Source: Aquimarina mycalae
Lineage (GTDB): Bacteria > Bacteroidota > Bacteroidia > Flavobacteriales > Flavobacteriaceae
Direction: 5' to 3'
Assembly (NCBI RefSeq): GCF_029906345.1
Contig: NZ_JARYGY010000004.1
Location: forward strand, 1-64,000
Length of the DNA stretch: 64,000 nt
This document shows positions 27,063 through 35,859 of the stretch, one piece after another. A program made the position numbers and the translations under genes. Under the pieces are notes generated by a model that made no database searches, was not told the DNA's origin, and worked only from the letters and a program-made list of their open reading frames with translations. The stretch's first letter is position 1. Each line of letters opens with the position of its first letter.

Positions 27063-28043
27063 ATGCTCACTGAAACCATTTTTTCAATTCAAAACGATCA
27101 AGATTTTGAAAAAGCAGCATTAAGAGTGTTTAAACATCAATACTTAAACTGCCTTACGTATCAACGTTTTTGTAATCTTCTGGGAATTATTAAAACCTCA
27201 ATAAAAAATAGTAATGATATTCCCTATCTACCGATTGAATTTTTCAAACAAGAAAAAATAATTAGTTCTCAGGCCAATATTCAACAAATTTTTACCAGCA
27301 GTGGTACAACTGGCAGCATTACTAGTAAGCATCACGTAACAAATTTAAAAGTATATGAGACAAGCTTTAGAAATGGTTTTAATCATTTTTATGGCAACAT
27401 AAAAGACTATTCTGTACTAGCATTGTTGCCATCTTATTTAGAACGCGATGGTTCTTCATTAGTTTATATGGCAGATACACTAATCAAAGAAAGTGAACGC
27501 CCAGAAAGTGGCTTTTATCTTGATGAAACCGAAAAATTGATTTCTACATTAACAAAATTGACCAAACAAGGTGAAAAAATATTACTTATCGGGGTTTCTT
27601 TTGCATTATTAGACTTAGTAGAAAACTACAATATCCAACTTAATCCTGATGCAATAGTCATGGAAACAGGTGGAATGAAAGGCAGAAGAAAAGAAATGAT
27701 TCGTTCTGAATTACATGATATTCTAGCTGCTGGTTTTGGTGTTTCCAAAATTCATAGTGAATATGGAATGACTGAATTACTATCACAAGCATACTCCAAC
27801 GGTGAAGGTATTTTTTATTGTCCTCCTTGGATGAAAATCTCAACTCGTGATCCTGAAGATGCGTTAACTCCATTAAATTCAGGAAAAACAGGTGGTATTA
27901 ATATTATAGATTTAGCAAATATAAATTCTTGCTCTTTTATTGCCACACAAGACCTCGGAAAAACCTATGACAACGGGAGTTTCGAAATTCTCGGTCGCTT
28001 TGATCATAGTGATATTAGAGGATGTAATCTAATGGCATTATAG
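27063..28043 (+). CDS. LuxE/PaaK-like acyl-protein synthetase family protein
   Basis: A 326-residue protein of the LuxE (acyl-protein synthetase) family, related to the adenylate-forming phenylacetyl-CoA ligases. The adenylate-binding motif SSGTTGS is at 79-85; HSEYGMTELLSQAY and ILGRFDHSDIRGCN near the end match the later motifs of this superfamily. It probably activates a carboxylic acid as an acyl-adenylate; in flavobacteria such genes are often linked to acyl/polysaccharide metabolism, but here no reductase partner lies next to it. The ATG at 27063 is preferred over the GTG at 27015, which falls inside the preceding terminator. Confidence 0.75.
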   Translation: MLTETIFSIQNDQDFEKAALRVFKHQYLNCLTYQRFCNLLGIIKTSIKNSNDIPYLPIEFFKQEKIISSQANIQQIFTSSGTTGSITSKHHVTNLKVYETSFRNGFNHFYGNIKDYSVLALLPSYLERDGSSLVYMADTLIKESERPESGFYLDETEKLISTLTKLTKQGEKILLIGVSFALLDLVENYNIQLNPDAIVMETGGMKGRRKEMIRSELHDILAAGFGVSKIHSEYGMTELLSQAYSNGEGIFYCPPWMKISTRDPEDALTPLNSGKTGGINIIDLANINSCSFIATQDLGKTYDNGSFEILGRFDHSDIRGCNLMAL

Positions 28044-28139
28044 TCTTTTTTTCTTCGAATCATTTTTGTTTTGTTAATACAGAATGTAAGGTCACCTTCT
28101 ATTTTCCGATCTAATTCCCACAATAAAAAAACAACAACA

Positions 28140-28589
28140 ATGAAAAAATTAATCAACATACTGTTTTTCACATTTGCAGTAACCCTAAGTGCTCAACAAA
28201 TAGATTATAATACTGATGATGGCTACGTAGCAGAAGGATACGATGTTACAGAGTATTTTAATAATAAAGCGGTAGAAGGAAAGAGTAACTATGTTACTTC
28301 TCATGATAATGTAAAATACAAATTTGCTACTCAGGCGAATTTGGAAAAATTCAAAAGTAATCCAGGAAAATATGTTCCAAAATATGGAGGATACTGTTCC
28401 TATGCACTGGCAACCAAAGCAGATAAAGTAGATATTGATCCTGAAACCTTTGAAATCAACGACGGTAGATTGTACCTATTTTATAACTCTTGGGGAACCA
28501 ATACTCATAAAAAATGGAAAGCTGAGGGAGCTGAGAAGCTAAAACCAAAAGCAGATGCAAATTGGGAGAAAATTAAAACAAAGAAATAA
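28140..28589 (+). CDS. Secreted YHS-domain protein, copy 1
   Basis: A 149-residue periplasmic protein: signal peptide (1-18, ending TLSAQ) and a YHS domain (about 40-95) with VAEGYDVTEYFNNKAVEG, KFATQANLEKFKSNPGKYVPKYGGYC and a conserved tail LYLFYNSWGTNT. YHS domains are thought to bind metals, and this secreted subtype is common in Bacteroidetes without a known role. The frame is open from 28071 by a TTG, but the ATG at 28140 begins a proper signal peptide. A second copy with a similar 3' region follows at 28857. Confidence 0.82.
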   Translation: MKKLINILFFTFAVTLSAQQIDYNTDDGYVAEGYDVTEYFNNKAVEGKSNYVTSHDNVKYKFATQANLEKFKSNPGKYVPKYGGYCSYALATKADKVDIDPETFEINDGRLYLFYNSWGTNTHKKWKAEGAEKLKPKADANWEKIKTKK

Positions 28590-28644
28590 TCGAGTATATC
28601 GACATTAATATAGAATGCTAAGTTTTTTTCAATAATTGATTGAT

Positions 28645-28680
28645 AAAATCTGCTAAGAAGAAATTCTTGCAGATTTTTTC
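28645..28680 (+). terminator. Rho-independent terminator after YHS copy 1
   Basis: The 9-bp stem AAAATCTGC (28645-28653) pairs with 28669-28677, with an inner AAGAA/TTCTT extension and GAAA loop, followed by a T-tract. Its flanks are duplicated after YHS copy 2. Confidence 0.75.
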
Positions 28681-28856
28681 TTTTTATGCAACTATTGCTT
28701 TTTTGTAACGTATTTGTGTGTATAAACGATTTTAGGTTATTAAAACAATCAATAACACCTAATTACCAATTGCAAAACCTATAATTATGTTAAAGTTGTA
28801 ATGTTCCATTTTTTTTACGACTGAATAGATGTAACAAAAAAATAACCACACGTACA

Positions 28857-29306
28857 ATGAAAAAGTTCTTTGTCTTATTGTTTTTTGGATTGACCTTTAG
28901 CATCAATGCTCAGCAAATAGATTATAACCTTAAAAAAGGATATGTCGCTGAAGGGTATGATGTTACAGAGTATTTCAACAATAAAACTGTAAAAGGAGAA
29001 AGTAAATTTACGCTAACTCACGATAATGTGATGTATAAATTTGCTAGTCAAGCAAATCTGGAAGAATTTAAAAGTAATCCAGCAAAATTTGTACCTCAGT
29101 ACGGTGGCTATTGCGCTTATGCAATTGGCGCTAAATCAGAAAAGGTTGATATTGATCCAGAAACTTATGAAATAAGAGACGGTAAATTGTATTTGTTTTA
29201 CAATTCCTGGGGAATAAATACATTGACAAAATGGAATGAAGAAGGAGCCGAAGAATTAAAAAGTAAAGCTGATATAAATTGGCAAAAAATAAAAACAAAG
29301 AAATAA
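28857..29306 (+). CDS. Secreted YHS-domain protein, copy 2
   Basis: A 149-residue paralogue of the gene at 28140, the same length and with the same signal-peptide/YHS layout (signal peptide ending SINAQ; YVAEGYDVTEYFNNKTVKGE; FVPQYGGYCAYAIG; LYLFYNSWGINT). The ATG at 28857 gives a good signal peptide. The 5' leader differs from copy 1, but about 60 bp of 3' flanking sequence is nearly the same. The two genes look like a tandem duplication with separate promoters. Function unknown. Confidence 0.82.
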   Translation: MKKFFVLLFFGLTFSINAQQIDYNLKKGYVAEGYDVTEYFNNKTVKGESKFTLTHDNVMYKFASQANLEEFKSNPAKFVPQYGGYCAYAIGAKSEKVDIDPETYEIRDGKLYLFYNSWGINTLTKWNEEGAEELKSKADINWQKIKTKK

Positions 29307-29368
29307 TCGAGTATATCGATAACAATATAGAACGCTAAGTTTTTTTCAATAATTGATTGGTTAGTTGA

Positions 29369-29410
29369 CAAAGCCTGCTAAGAAGAAATTCCGGCAGGCT
29401 TTGTTTTTTT
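29369..29410 (+). terminator. Rho-independent terminator after YHS copy 2
   Basis: The 10-bp perfect stem CAAAGCCTGC (29369-29378) pairs with 29394-29403, followed by seven T. Compared with the first copy, both arms have changed together (ATCTGC to GCCTGC), keeping the pairing. It lies between convergent YHS2 and tyrS. Confidence 0.85.
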
Positions 29411-29436
29411 ATGTTTTTTTTCAAAAATTCTTACCC

Positions 29437-30732
29437 TTAAACCGCCCTAATAACAAAGTAATTTTTCTTACCTCTTTGTAACAAAACAAATTTATTATTA
29501 ATTAAATCATCAGGGGTTATAGCATATCCTTCCTGTACCTTTTCTTTATTTACTGAAATAGAATTTTCTTTCAATGCTCTTCTTGCCTCACCATTAGATT
29601 TCAAGAATCCAGTGTCCCCAGCTAATGCACCAATGATATCTAATCCTTCATCAATTACATTTTTAGAAATTTCAGCTTGAGGAACTCCATCAAAAACATC
29701 TAAAAAAGTGGCTTCATCTAACCCTTTCAAATCTTCAGAAGTAGATTTTCCAAATAATATATTTGACGCCTTAATCGCATTATCCAAATCTTCTTGAGTA
29801 TGCACCATTACGGTAATTTCGTCAGCTAGTTTTTTCTGAAGAATCCTTTGATGCGGTGCTTCAGCGTGTGAGGCTACTAGATTATCTATCTCTTCTTTGG
29901 TAAGAAAAGTAAAAATCTTAATATATTTCTCTGCATCTTCATCACTAGTATTCAACCAATACTGATAAAATTTATATGGAGAAGTACGCTTGGCATCCAA
30001 CCATACATTTCCTCCTTCTGATTTACCAAATTTTGATCCATCAGATTTTGTAATCAATGGACAGGTTAAGGCATACCCTTTTCCACCACCAATACGTCTA
30101 ATCAATTCAGTTCCTGTAGTTATATTACCCCATTGATCACTTCCTCCCATCTGTAGTGTGCAATCATGTGCTCTATACAAATGCAAAAAGTCATACCCTT
30201 GCACCAATTGGTAAGTAAATTCGGTAAAAGACATCCCATCAGAAGATTCTGAAGAAATTCTATTTTTTACAGAATCCTTTGCCATCATATAGTTTACAGT
30301 AATATGTTTACCTACATCTCTAATAAAATCAAGGAATGAAAATTCTTTCATCCAATCATAATTATTAACCAATACAGCTGCATTATCTGCATTACTTTCA
30401 AAATCCAAAAACTGCGCTAATTGAGATTTTATAGCTTCTTGATTATGACGTAATGTTTTTTCGTCTAATAGATTACGTTCTGCTGATTTTCCAGAGGGAT
30501 CTCCAATCATACCTGTAGCTCCACCAACCAAAGCAAAAGGTTTATGACCAGCTCTCTGATAATGGGCTAATAACATTATAGGCACCAGATTACCGATATG
30601 TAATGAATCTGCTGTTGGGTCAAACCCTACATATGCAGCTCTCATTTGTTCCATCAAATATTCCTCAGTTCCAGGCATAGCATCGTGTAGCATTCCTCTC
30701 CAACGTAACTCTTCAATAAAATTTACGGCCAT
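29437..30732 (-). CDS. tyrS: Tyrosyl-tRNA synthetase
   Basis: A 431-residue class I aminoacyl-tRNA synthetase that charges tRNA-Tyr. Visible motifs are [15 protein letters not shown] (HIGH-type, about 35-49), [13 protein letters not shown] for tyrosine binding, and KFGKSEGG (KMSKS-type). A C-terminal S4-like RNA-binding domain (about 365-431) ends the protein. The ATG at 30732 (MAVNFIEEL) is preferred to a TTG 15 bp upstream. Single gene with about 230 bp upstream before the anti-sigma gene. Confidence 0.95.
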   Translation of the reverse strand: MAVNFIEELRWRGMLHDAMPGTEEYLMEQMRAAYVGFDPTADSLHIGNLVPIMLLAHYQRAGHKPFALVGGATGMIGDPSGKSAERNLLDEKTLRHNQEAIKSQLAQFLDFESNADNAAVLVNNYDWMKEFSFLDFIRDVGKHITVNYMMAKDSVKNRISSESSDGMSFTEFTYQLVQGYDFLHLYRAHDCTLQMGGSDQWGNITTGTELIRRIGGGKGYALTCPLITKSDGSKFGKSEGGNVWLDAKRTSPYKFYQYWLNTSDEDAEKYIKIFTFLTKEEIDNLVASHAEAPHQRILQKKLADEITVMVHTQEDLDNAIKASNILFGKSTSEDLKGLDEATFLDVFDGVPQAEISKNVIDEGLDIIGALAGDTGFLKSNGEARRALKENSISVNKEKVQEGYAITPDDLINNKFVLLQRGKKNYFVIRAV

Positions 30733-30965
30733 TTTAGTATAATTCAATTAGATGCGGCAAAGATAAAAATATGGTTAATATAGCACTATGAATAATTAAG
30801 AAATCACATTGTAAATAATGTCTGTGTTGGATATCGAATACGGAATGTAAACAAAAATATAGCGTATCTCTTTTTTATATCTGAAGCAATGGAATAATTA
30901 ACTCTTTATGCACTTCTACTTTTTGACAATATTAGTTTCAAAATGCACAATGGTGTTGACTAATA

Positions 30966-31706
30966 TTATTCCATTATTTTTTCAATTAGTTTCATTGCAT
31001 TCTCTTTATAAATGCCATTATATTGTATAATAGATTCTAAAATTTCTTTTGATGTTTTAGAATCTCCCAACTTTAGATAAGTTAGTGCGCGATACCAGGA
31101 AGCATCTTCATAATATTTACTAGTATCACTTATCCGTTCGAACTGTAATATAGCTTCCTGCTCCTTGTTGGTATTTAGATAGCTATTCCCTAAATATAAT
31201 CTTAGTTGTTCTACCTTAGAAAGGGTTGTGATTTTTTGTAATTCACGAATTACTTTCTCATAATTTCCATTAGTATACTCCTTAAGAATAGTATCTAATT
31301 TATTTTCAGTTTCTCCTCGAGTTACATCTTCTGCAGGATAAGGAACATAATGAGAGGCGTACAAGTCAGAAAAAGTGGTTTTGGTATCTAAATTATTCCA
31401 CAATAAACCGCCTACTCCTAAGATTATAATAATAGAAGCTGCTATTTTCCAATACGAAAAGAAAGATGTAGTATTCGCTTTGGATTCTTCCTGTTTAATC
31501 TCTGCTGCGATCTTTTGTATTTTTTCTTTAAAATCAAGTGTATCTTTATCACTTAATATGTGATGTAATTCGCGTTGTTTTTCAACTTCATCTCGTAGTT
31601 CTGGATCCGCTGCCATTTCTTTTTCAAAAGCAACCATATCTTCTTCAGATAATACCATAGCAAGATACTCCTCTATTTTTTCAAATAATTGTTGAGTCCT
31701 TTCCAT
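30966..31706 (-). CDS. Membrane anti-sigma-factor-like protein with periplasmic TPR repeats
   Basis: A 246-residue single-pass protein. Residues 1-70 are a cytoplasmic helical region (IEEYLAMVLSEEDMVAFEKEMAADPELRDEV) like the sigma-binding part of Bacteroidetes anti-sigma factors, without a zinc motif. One transmembrane segment follows (about 85-105), then a periplasmic part with TPR-like helices (about 130-246). It starts 4 bp after the stop of the ECF sigma gene, so the two are co-expressed and it probably holds that sigma factor at the membrane. ATG at 31706 preferred; an upstream TTG would overlap the sigma gene. Confidence 0.75.
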   Translation of the reverse strand: MERTQQLFEKIEEYLAMVLSEEDMVAFEKEMAADPELRDEVEKQRELHHILSDKDTLDFKEKIQKIAAEIKQEESKANTTSFFSYWKIAASIIIILGVGGLLWNNLDTKTTFSDLYASHYVPYPAEDVTRGETENKLDTILKEYTNGNYEKVIRELQKITTLSKVEQLRLYLGNSYLNTNKEQEAILQFERISDTSKYYEDASWYRALTYLKLGDSKTSKEILESIIQYNGIYKENAMKLIEKIME

Positions 31707-31710
31707 TATA

Positions 31711-32292
31711 TTATTCTTTTTCAAAAGTTGTTTTCAATTCACTATATACGGGATCCGTTTCTATCATCTCTATCAAAGATTTTTTACATTCAAATTTCTT
31801 TTTTCGAGCATACCCTTCTGAATATCCAGTAATATTAGCAATCTCTCTCATACTATTACCAGCAAAAACCAAGTTTAACAATTCTTTGCACTTATCACTT
31901 AATGTCACAAAATATTTACGATATAACATTTCTCTTTCTTTATTCTCTATATCTTCAATAATCGATCCATCGATTTCGTCATTAGTTTCTATTACTTCAT
32001 CACTAATAATTAGCTTTCTTTTTTTTCTTAATCGATTCCTCCAGATATTCTTGCAAACTCCATAAAAATATGCACTAACCGAAACACGAAGTTCTAAAGA
32101 ATCCGATTTTAATTTTTGATACACCAATACCAAGGCATCCTGAAACACATCTTCTGCATCCACATTATCCCCTGAATTCTTAAGGACATAACTTTTAACA
32201 TAGTTATAATTCCTTTTATAGAAAGCTTTAATAATAGTTTCATCACCTGCTAGAATACCTTCTATAATTTTACGTTCTTCGGGGTTACTCAT
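31711..32292 (-). CDS. ECF-type RNA polymerase sigma factor
   Basis: A 193-residue sigma-70 family protein. Region 2 contains DAEDVFQDALVLVYQKL (about 42-58) and the -10-recognition helix around VSAYFYGVCKNIWRNRLRKK; region 4 has LSDKCKELLNLVFAGNSMREIANITGYSEGYARKKKFECKKSL (about 131-173). It should direct RNA polymerase to a small regulon when released from its partner. It is followed directly by the membrane anti-sigma-like gene and is divergent, with 112 bp between starts, from the TPR-CHAT protease gene. Confidence 0.88.
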   Translation of the reverse strand: MSNPEERKIIEGILAGDETIIKAFYKRNYNYVKSYVLKNSGDNVDAEDVFQDALVLVYQKLKSDSLELRVSVSAYFYGVCKNIWRNRLRKKRKLIISDEVIETNDEIDGSIIEDIENKEREMLYRKYFVTLSDKCKELLNLVFAGNSMREIANITGYSEGYARKKKFECKKSLIEMIETDPVYSELKTTFEKE

Positions 32293-32404
32293 ATATTAAT
32301 GTCATCTAACAGCAAACTGTTACCTTTTTTATATTAAATTTTATTTTACTTTGTAAAAGTAACATTTTTACTTGCTATGCTATTTATAAATATACTATTT
32401 ACCT

Positions 32405-33397
32405 ATGAAACGATTGGAATATATTTTTAATATAAAGGTTTTATGCTTTTACACGTTAATACTCTCATTTAATTTTATCAATGCACAGACTGTCAACGAT
32501 ACTATAAAGGCTTATCAGTATTATAAGAAAGCAGATTCTTTTTTAATTAATAGAAACCTTGATAGCTCCTTGGTTTATTTCACAAAAGCATTATCGATTT
32601 ATGAAAAATCAAAAGATTGGAGAAAAATAGCTAATTGTTATAATGGAATTTCTGAAAACTTATGGCGTAAGAAAGATTTTAAGAGCTCTTATACCAATGC
32701 CAACAAAGCTTTAAAAATTTGCTTAAAAGAGTTTGGCAAAGAAACCGATCAAGAAGCTTATGCATATGATAACATGGGGAATTACTATGAAAGCATGCAG
32801 GATCTGGAAAAGGCTTTTAGATATTATAACAAAGCATTAAAAATTCAACTTAAAGTTTTACCAGAAAACCATATACATATTGCAAAATCACACACCAATC
32901 TTGGAATCTATTACAATAAAAAGAAAAAGTTTGAGAAAGCATTAAAAAGTCATTTAGAAGCTCTGAGAATAAGAAAAATAAATGCTCCGAATGGAGATTT
33001 AAATATTGCAAACTCATACTTAAACATTGGAAGTATTTATCGAAAAACTCAAAAATACTATAAAGCCATTCCTTTTTATCAAAAGGGTATCGATCTAAAA
33101 GCCAAAATTTTTGGAGATTCATATATTCAAATTTCCCAACCTCTTATTACACTTGGTTTAATCCATAGAGAATTAGGTAATTATACTGAAGCAATTGTTT
33201 TCTATCGAAAAGCTATAAAAATAAGAAAAAAAAACCTTGGCGAAGATCATATAAAAACCGCTGAAATATATAACAATTTAGGAATAGTATATTTAGATTT
33301 AAAGTTGTTTGAAGAAGCAAAAAAGACCCTTAACAAAGCACAAATAATCTTTGAAAAACAAAAATATTCTAGAGGTTTATTATCTGTTATGCATTGA
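32405..33397 (+). CDS. Secreted TPR-repeat protein, N-terminal part of a frame-broken TPR-CHAT gene
   Basis: A 330-residue open frame with a signal peptide (about 1-27, ending NAQT) and at least seven tandem TPR units with the usual Y-x-x-A-x-x-Y-x-x-A-L pattern (for example DLEKAFRYYNKALKIQLKVLPENH). The frame ends at a TGA in the middle of a TPR unit. The next frame begins at once with the missing half of that unit (TGNGYTYVGQYKKAINFYKKSL). Adding one T at about 33394-33396 would join the two into one protein of about 1,134 residues. So this is the first part of a broken or mis-sequenced gene. Confidence 0.75.
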   Translation: MKRLEYIFNIKVLCFYTLILSFNFINAQTVNDTIKAYQYYKKADSFLINRNLDSSLVYFTKALSIYEKSKDWRKIANCYNGISENLWRKKDFKSSYTNANKALKICLKEFGKETDQEAYAYDNMGNYYESMQDLEKAFRYYNKALKIQLKVLPENHIHIAKSHTNLGIYYNKKKKFEKALKSHLEALRIRKINAPNGDLNIANSYLNIGSIYRKTQKYYKAIPFYQKGIDLKAKIFGDSYIQISQPLITLGLIHRELGNYTEAIVFYRKAIKIRKKNLGEDHIKTAEIYNNLGIVYLDLKLFEEAKKTLNKAQIIFEKQKYSRGLLSVMH

Positions 33398-35808
33398 CAG
33401 GAAATGGTTATACTTACGTTGGTCAATATAAAAAAGCTATAAATTTTTACAAAAAGTCCTTAGTTATTTGCTCAAAACTACTTGGAAATGACCATATATT
33501 AATGGGCTCTACACATCTTAATATTGGAATAACCTATGAATCCAGCAAGGATTATGAAAAAGCTTTATTTCACATCAAAAAAGCTTTTGAAATATACAAA
33601 AAAAACGCCATACCACCTTCTAAATTGTATGGTGCATTTGCTGGCGTTTATTCAAGTTTAGGTGACCATGAAAAAGCAATTTATTTTTTTGAAAAAGAAC
33701 TATCCGTTTCAAAAAAAAATTATGGGGAAGATCTTTTAGACATTTCGGAAACATTACACAACATGTCTAAAGTTTTTTTTGACAAAAAGGACTTTGACAA
33801 AGCACATCATTATGCAAGAAAATCTTTAGAAATCCTTAAAACGAAATATACAAATCATCAAAACTTATCTAGTACATATAATTCGATTGGCGCCATTTTT
33901 TTGGAGGAAAAAAAATATGATAACGCAATATTGAGTTTTAATAAGGCTATAAAAACCAATGCTAAACAAGAGTCGTCAAACAATAATAATTTTGACAAAA
34001 ACAATTACCATAATTTAAATCTTTTTATAAGAAGTTTAAAAGGTAAAGGATATGCTTTCGATAAATTATTTGAAAATAAAAAAAATATCGAGTATCTAAA
34101 AAAAAGTGACTCTATTTACAAACAAGCAGACAATATTCTAAATGTTATTAGAAGTTCTTTTAAAAACCATCAAGATAAAATAACTGCAGCCGAGCTAGGG
34201 AAAAAAATACTAAATCAAGCAATAGGTAATCAATTATCTTTATATAACCAGACTAAGGACAAAAGTTATTTAAATAAAGCTCTATATTATAGTGAAAAAT
34301 CAAAATTCAATATATTAAAAGAGTCTTTACTAGAAACAGATATGAAAACAAATTCAATACTTTCTAATGGTATAAGACTCCTAAGACAACAACTAAGAAT
34401 AAAAAAATCGTATTACAAATCAGAAATCACTAAAGCATACTCAAAAGAACGTTTTGATTCATTGAATATAAAAAACTACGAAAGTAAATTGTTCGATATC
34501 GATAAAAGTCTTGACTCTATTTCCAAAATTATTGAAAGTCGATACCCCAACTACTATCAACTTAAACATCAAAACAACATCATATCTGTAGGAAATATTC
34601 AAAAGAAAATAGACTATCAAACCACTATATTAGAATTCTTTACCTCAGATAGTATTACTTATGCTTTTACCATCTCTAAAAACAAGATTACTGTAAAAGA
34701 GCTGAAAACACCAAAATTGATTGAAAGCATTCAAGAATTAAGAAGATCTATTAGTGACAAAAACATTGCTGTCTATAAAAGCAAAGCACATCGACTATAT
34801 AAAAATTTAATCGCTCCTATTCAAGATTTAATAGTAGGTGATCGTTTGATTATTATTCCTGATGGTCCATTATGGCATCTTAATTTTGATTTATTACTTA
34901 CTCAAAACAATGACTCTAATAATCCGAAAAAATTATCTTATTTATTAAAGAACTATACTATCAGCTACGCCAATTCTGCCAACCTGTTATTTACACCATT
35001 TAAAAATAACCTAAGATCAAAGAAACTAAAAGAATGTTTAGCATTTTCTTTTTCTGATAGCACCAATATAGTAACAAGTAAAACTATGAGCATGGCAATA
35101 CTAAGAGATACTGGCGATGACCTACCAGGAACACGTAAAGAAATCAAAGCTATCGCAGATATTATTAATGGACAATATTTTTATGGATCAGAAGCAATAG
35201 AAACTAATTTTAAAAAAAACGCTAGTCAATATAATATATTACATCTAGCATTACACGGAGAAGTAGATAACGAACATCCTGAAAACTCTAAGTTGTTTTT
35301 TACCAAAAGTAAAGACACTTTGGAAGATAACTTACTATATAGTCACGAATTATTTGCTTTAGATATTCCTGCCGAACTAACAGTTCTAAGTGCTTGTAAT
35401 ACTGGTACTGGGAAAATTGCTAAAGGAGAAGGGATTATGAGTTTAGGAACTGCTTTTCAATATGCTGGGACTAAAAGTTTATTATTGAGTAGTTGGGAGG
35501 TATCTGATCAAACTACACCAGAATTAATGAAGTACTTCTATACGAACTTAAAATCTGGTATGAATAAAGCAAAAGCATTACAGCAAGCTAAGTTAGAATA
35601 TCTTAACACTGCAAATATTAACCGAACCCATCCATTTTATTGGGGAGGTTTTTATTTAGTTGGTGATGCCAGTACAATTCAATTTAGCAATGATTACACC
35701 TTATATTGGGTAATTGGATTAATGGTGTTTGTTTTAGTTTTTATTGGTATATTTTGGCGCAATAAAAAGAGTTCTATTCTCAAAAGGAAACTTCTTTTGA
35801 ATAAGTAG
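33373..35808 (+). CDS. TPR repeats, CHAT protease domain and C-terminal membrane anchor, C-terminal part of the frame-broken gene
   Basis: The second frame encodes about 804-811 residues: further TPR units (to about residue 190), a helical linker, and a CHAT domain with catalytic His in LHLALHGEVDNEHPENS and catalytic Cys in TVLSACNTGTGKIAKGEG, the His-Cys dyad of caspase-like peptidases. The end has a single transmembrane segment (YWVIGLMVFVLVFIGIFW) and a basic tail. With the signal peptide of the upstream frame, the protease would sit in the periplasm, anchored in the inner membrane. The first start codon in this frame is TTG at 33394, so it has no good independent start. Confidence 0.75.
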   Translation, partial: RFIICYALTGNGYTYVGQYKKAINFYKKSLVICSKLLGNDHILMGSTHLNIGITYESSKDYEKALFHIKKAFEIYKKNAIPPSKLYGAFAGVYSSLGDHEKAIYFFEKELSVSKKNYGEDLLDISETLHNMSKVFFDKKDFDKAHHYARKSLEILKTKYTNHQNLSSTYNSIGAIFLEEKKYDNAILSFNKAIKTNAKQESSNNNNFDKNNYHNLNLFIRSLKGKGYAFDKLFENKKNIEYLKKSDSIYKQADNILNVIRSSFKNHQDKITAAELGKKILNQAIGNQLSLYNQTKDKSYLNKALYYSEKSKFNILKESLLETDMKTNSILSNGIRLLRQQLRIKKSYYKSEITKAYSKERFDSLNIKNYESKLFDIDKSLDSISKIIESRYPNYYQLKHQNNIISVGNIQKKIDYQTTILEFFTSDSITYAFTISKNKITVKELKTPKLIESIQELRRSISDKNIAVYKSKAHRLYKNLIAPIQDLIVGDRLIIIPDGPLWHLNFDLLLTQNNDSNNPKKLSYLLKNYTISYANSANLLFTPFKNNLRSKKLKECLAFSFSDSTNIVTSKTMSMAILRDTGDDLPGTRKEIKAIADIINGQYFYGSEAIETNFKKNASQYNILHLALHGEVDNEHPENSKLFFTKSKDTLEDNLLYSHELFALDIPAELTVLSACNTGTGKIAKGEGIMSLGTAFQYAGTKSLLLSSWEVSDQTTPELMKYFYTNLKSGMNKAKALQQAKLEYLNTANINRTHPFYWGGFYLVGDASTIQFSNDYTLYWVIGLMVFVLVFIGIFWRNKKSSILKRKLLLNK

Positions 35809-35859
35809 CATACAATATTTATCTCTAATTGTTTACATTAGTATCATAGAACAAAAATC

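Noticed and set aside
33360..33400. Programmed -1 ribosomal frameshift in the TPR-CHAT gene
   Set aside because: No slippery heptamer of the X-XXY-YYZ kind and no obvious downstream pseudoknot were seen; a one-base loss explains it better.
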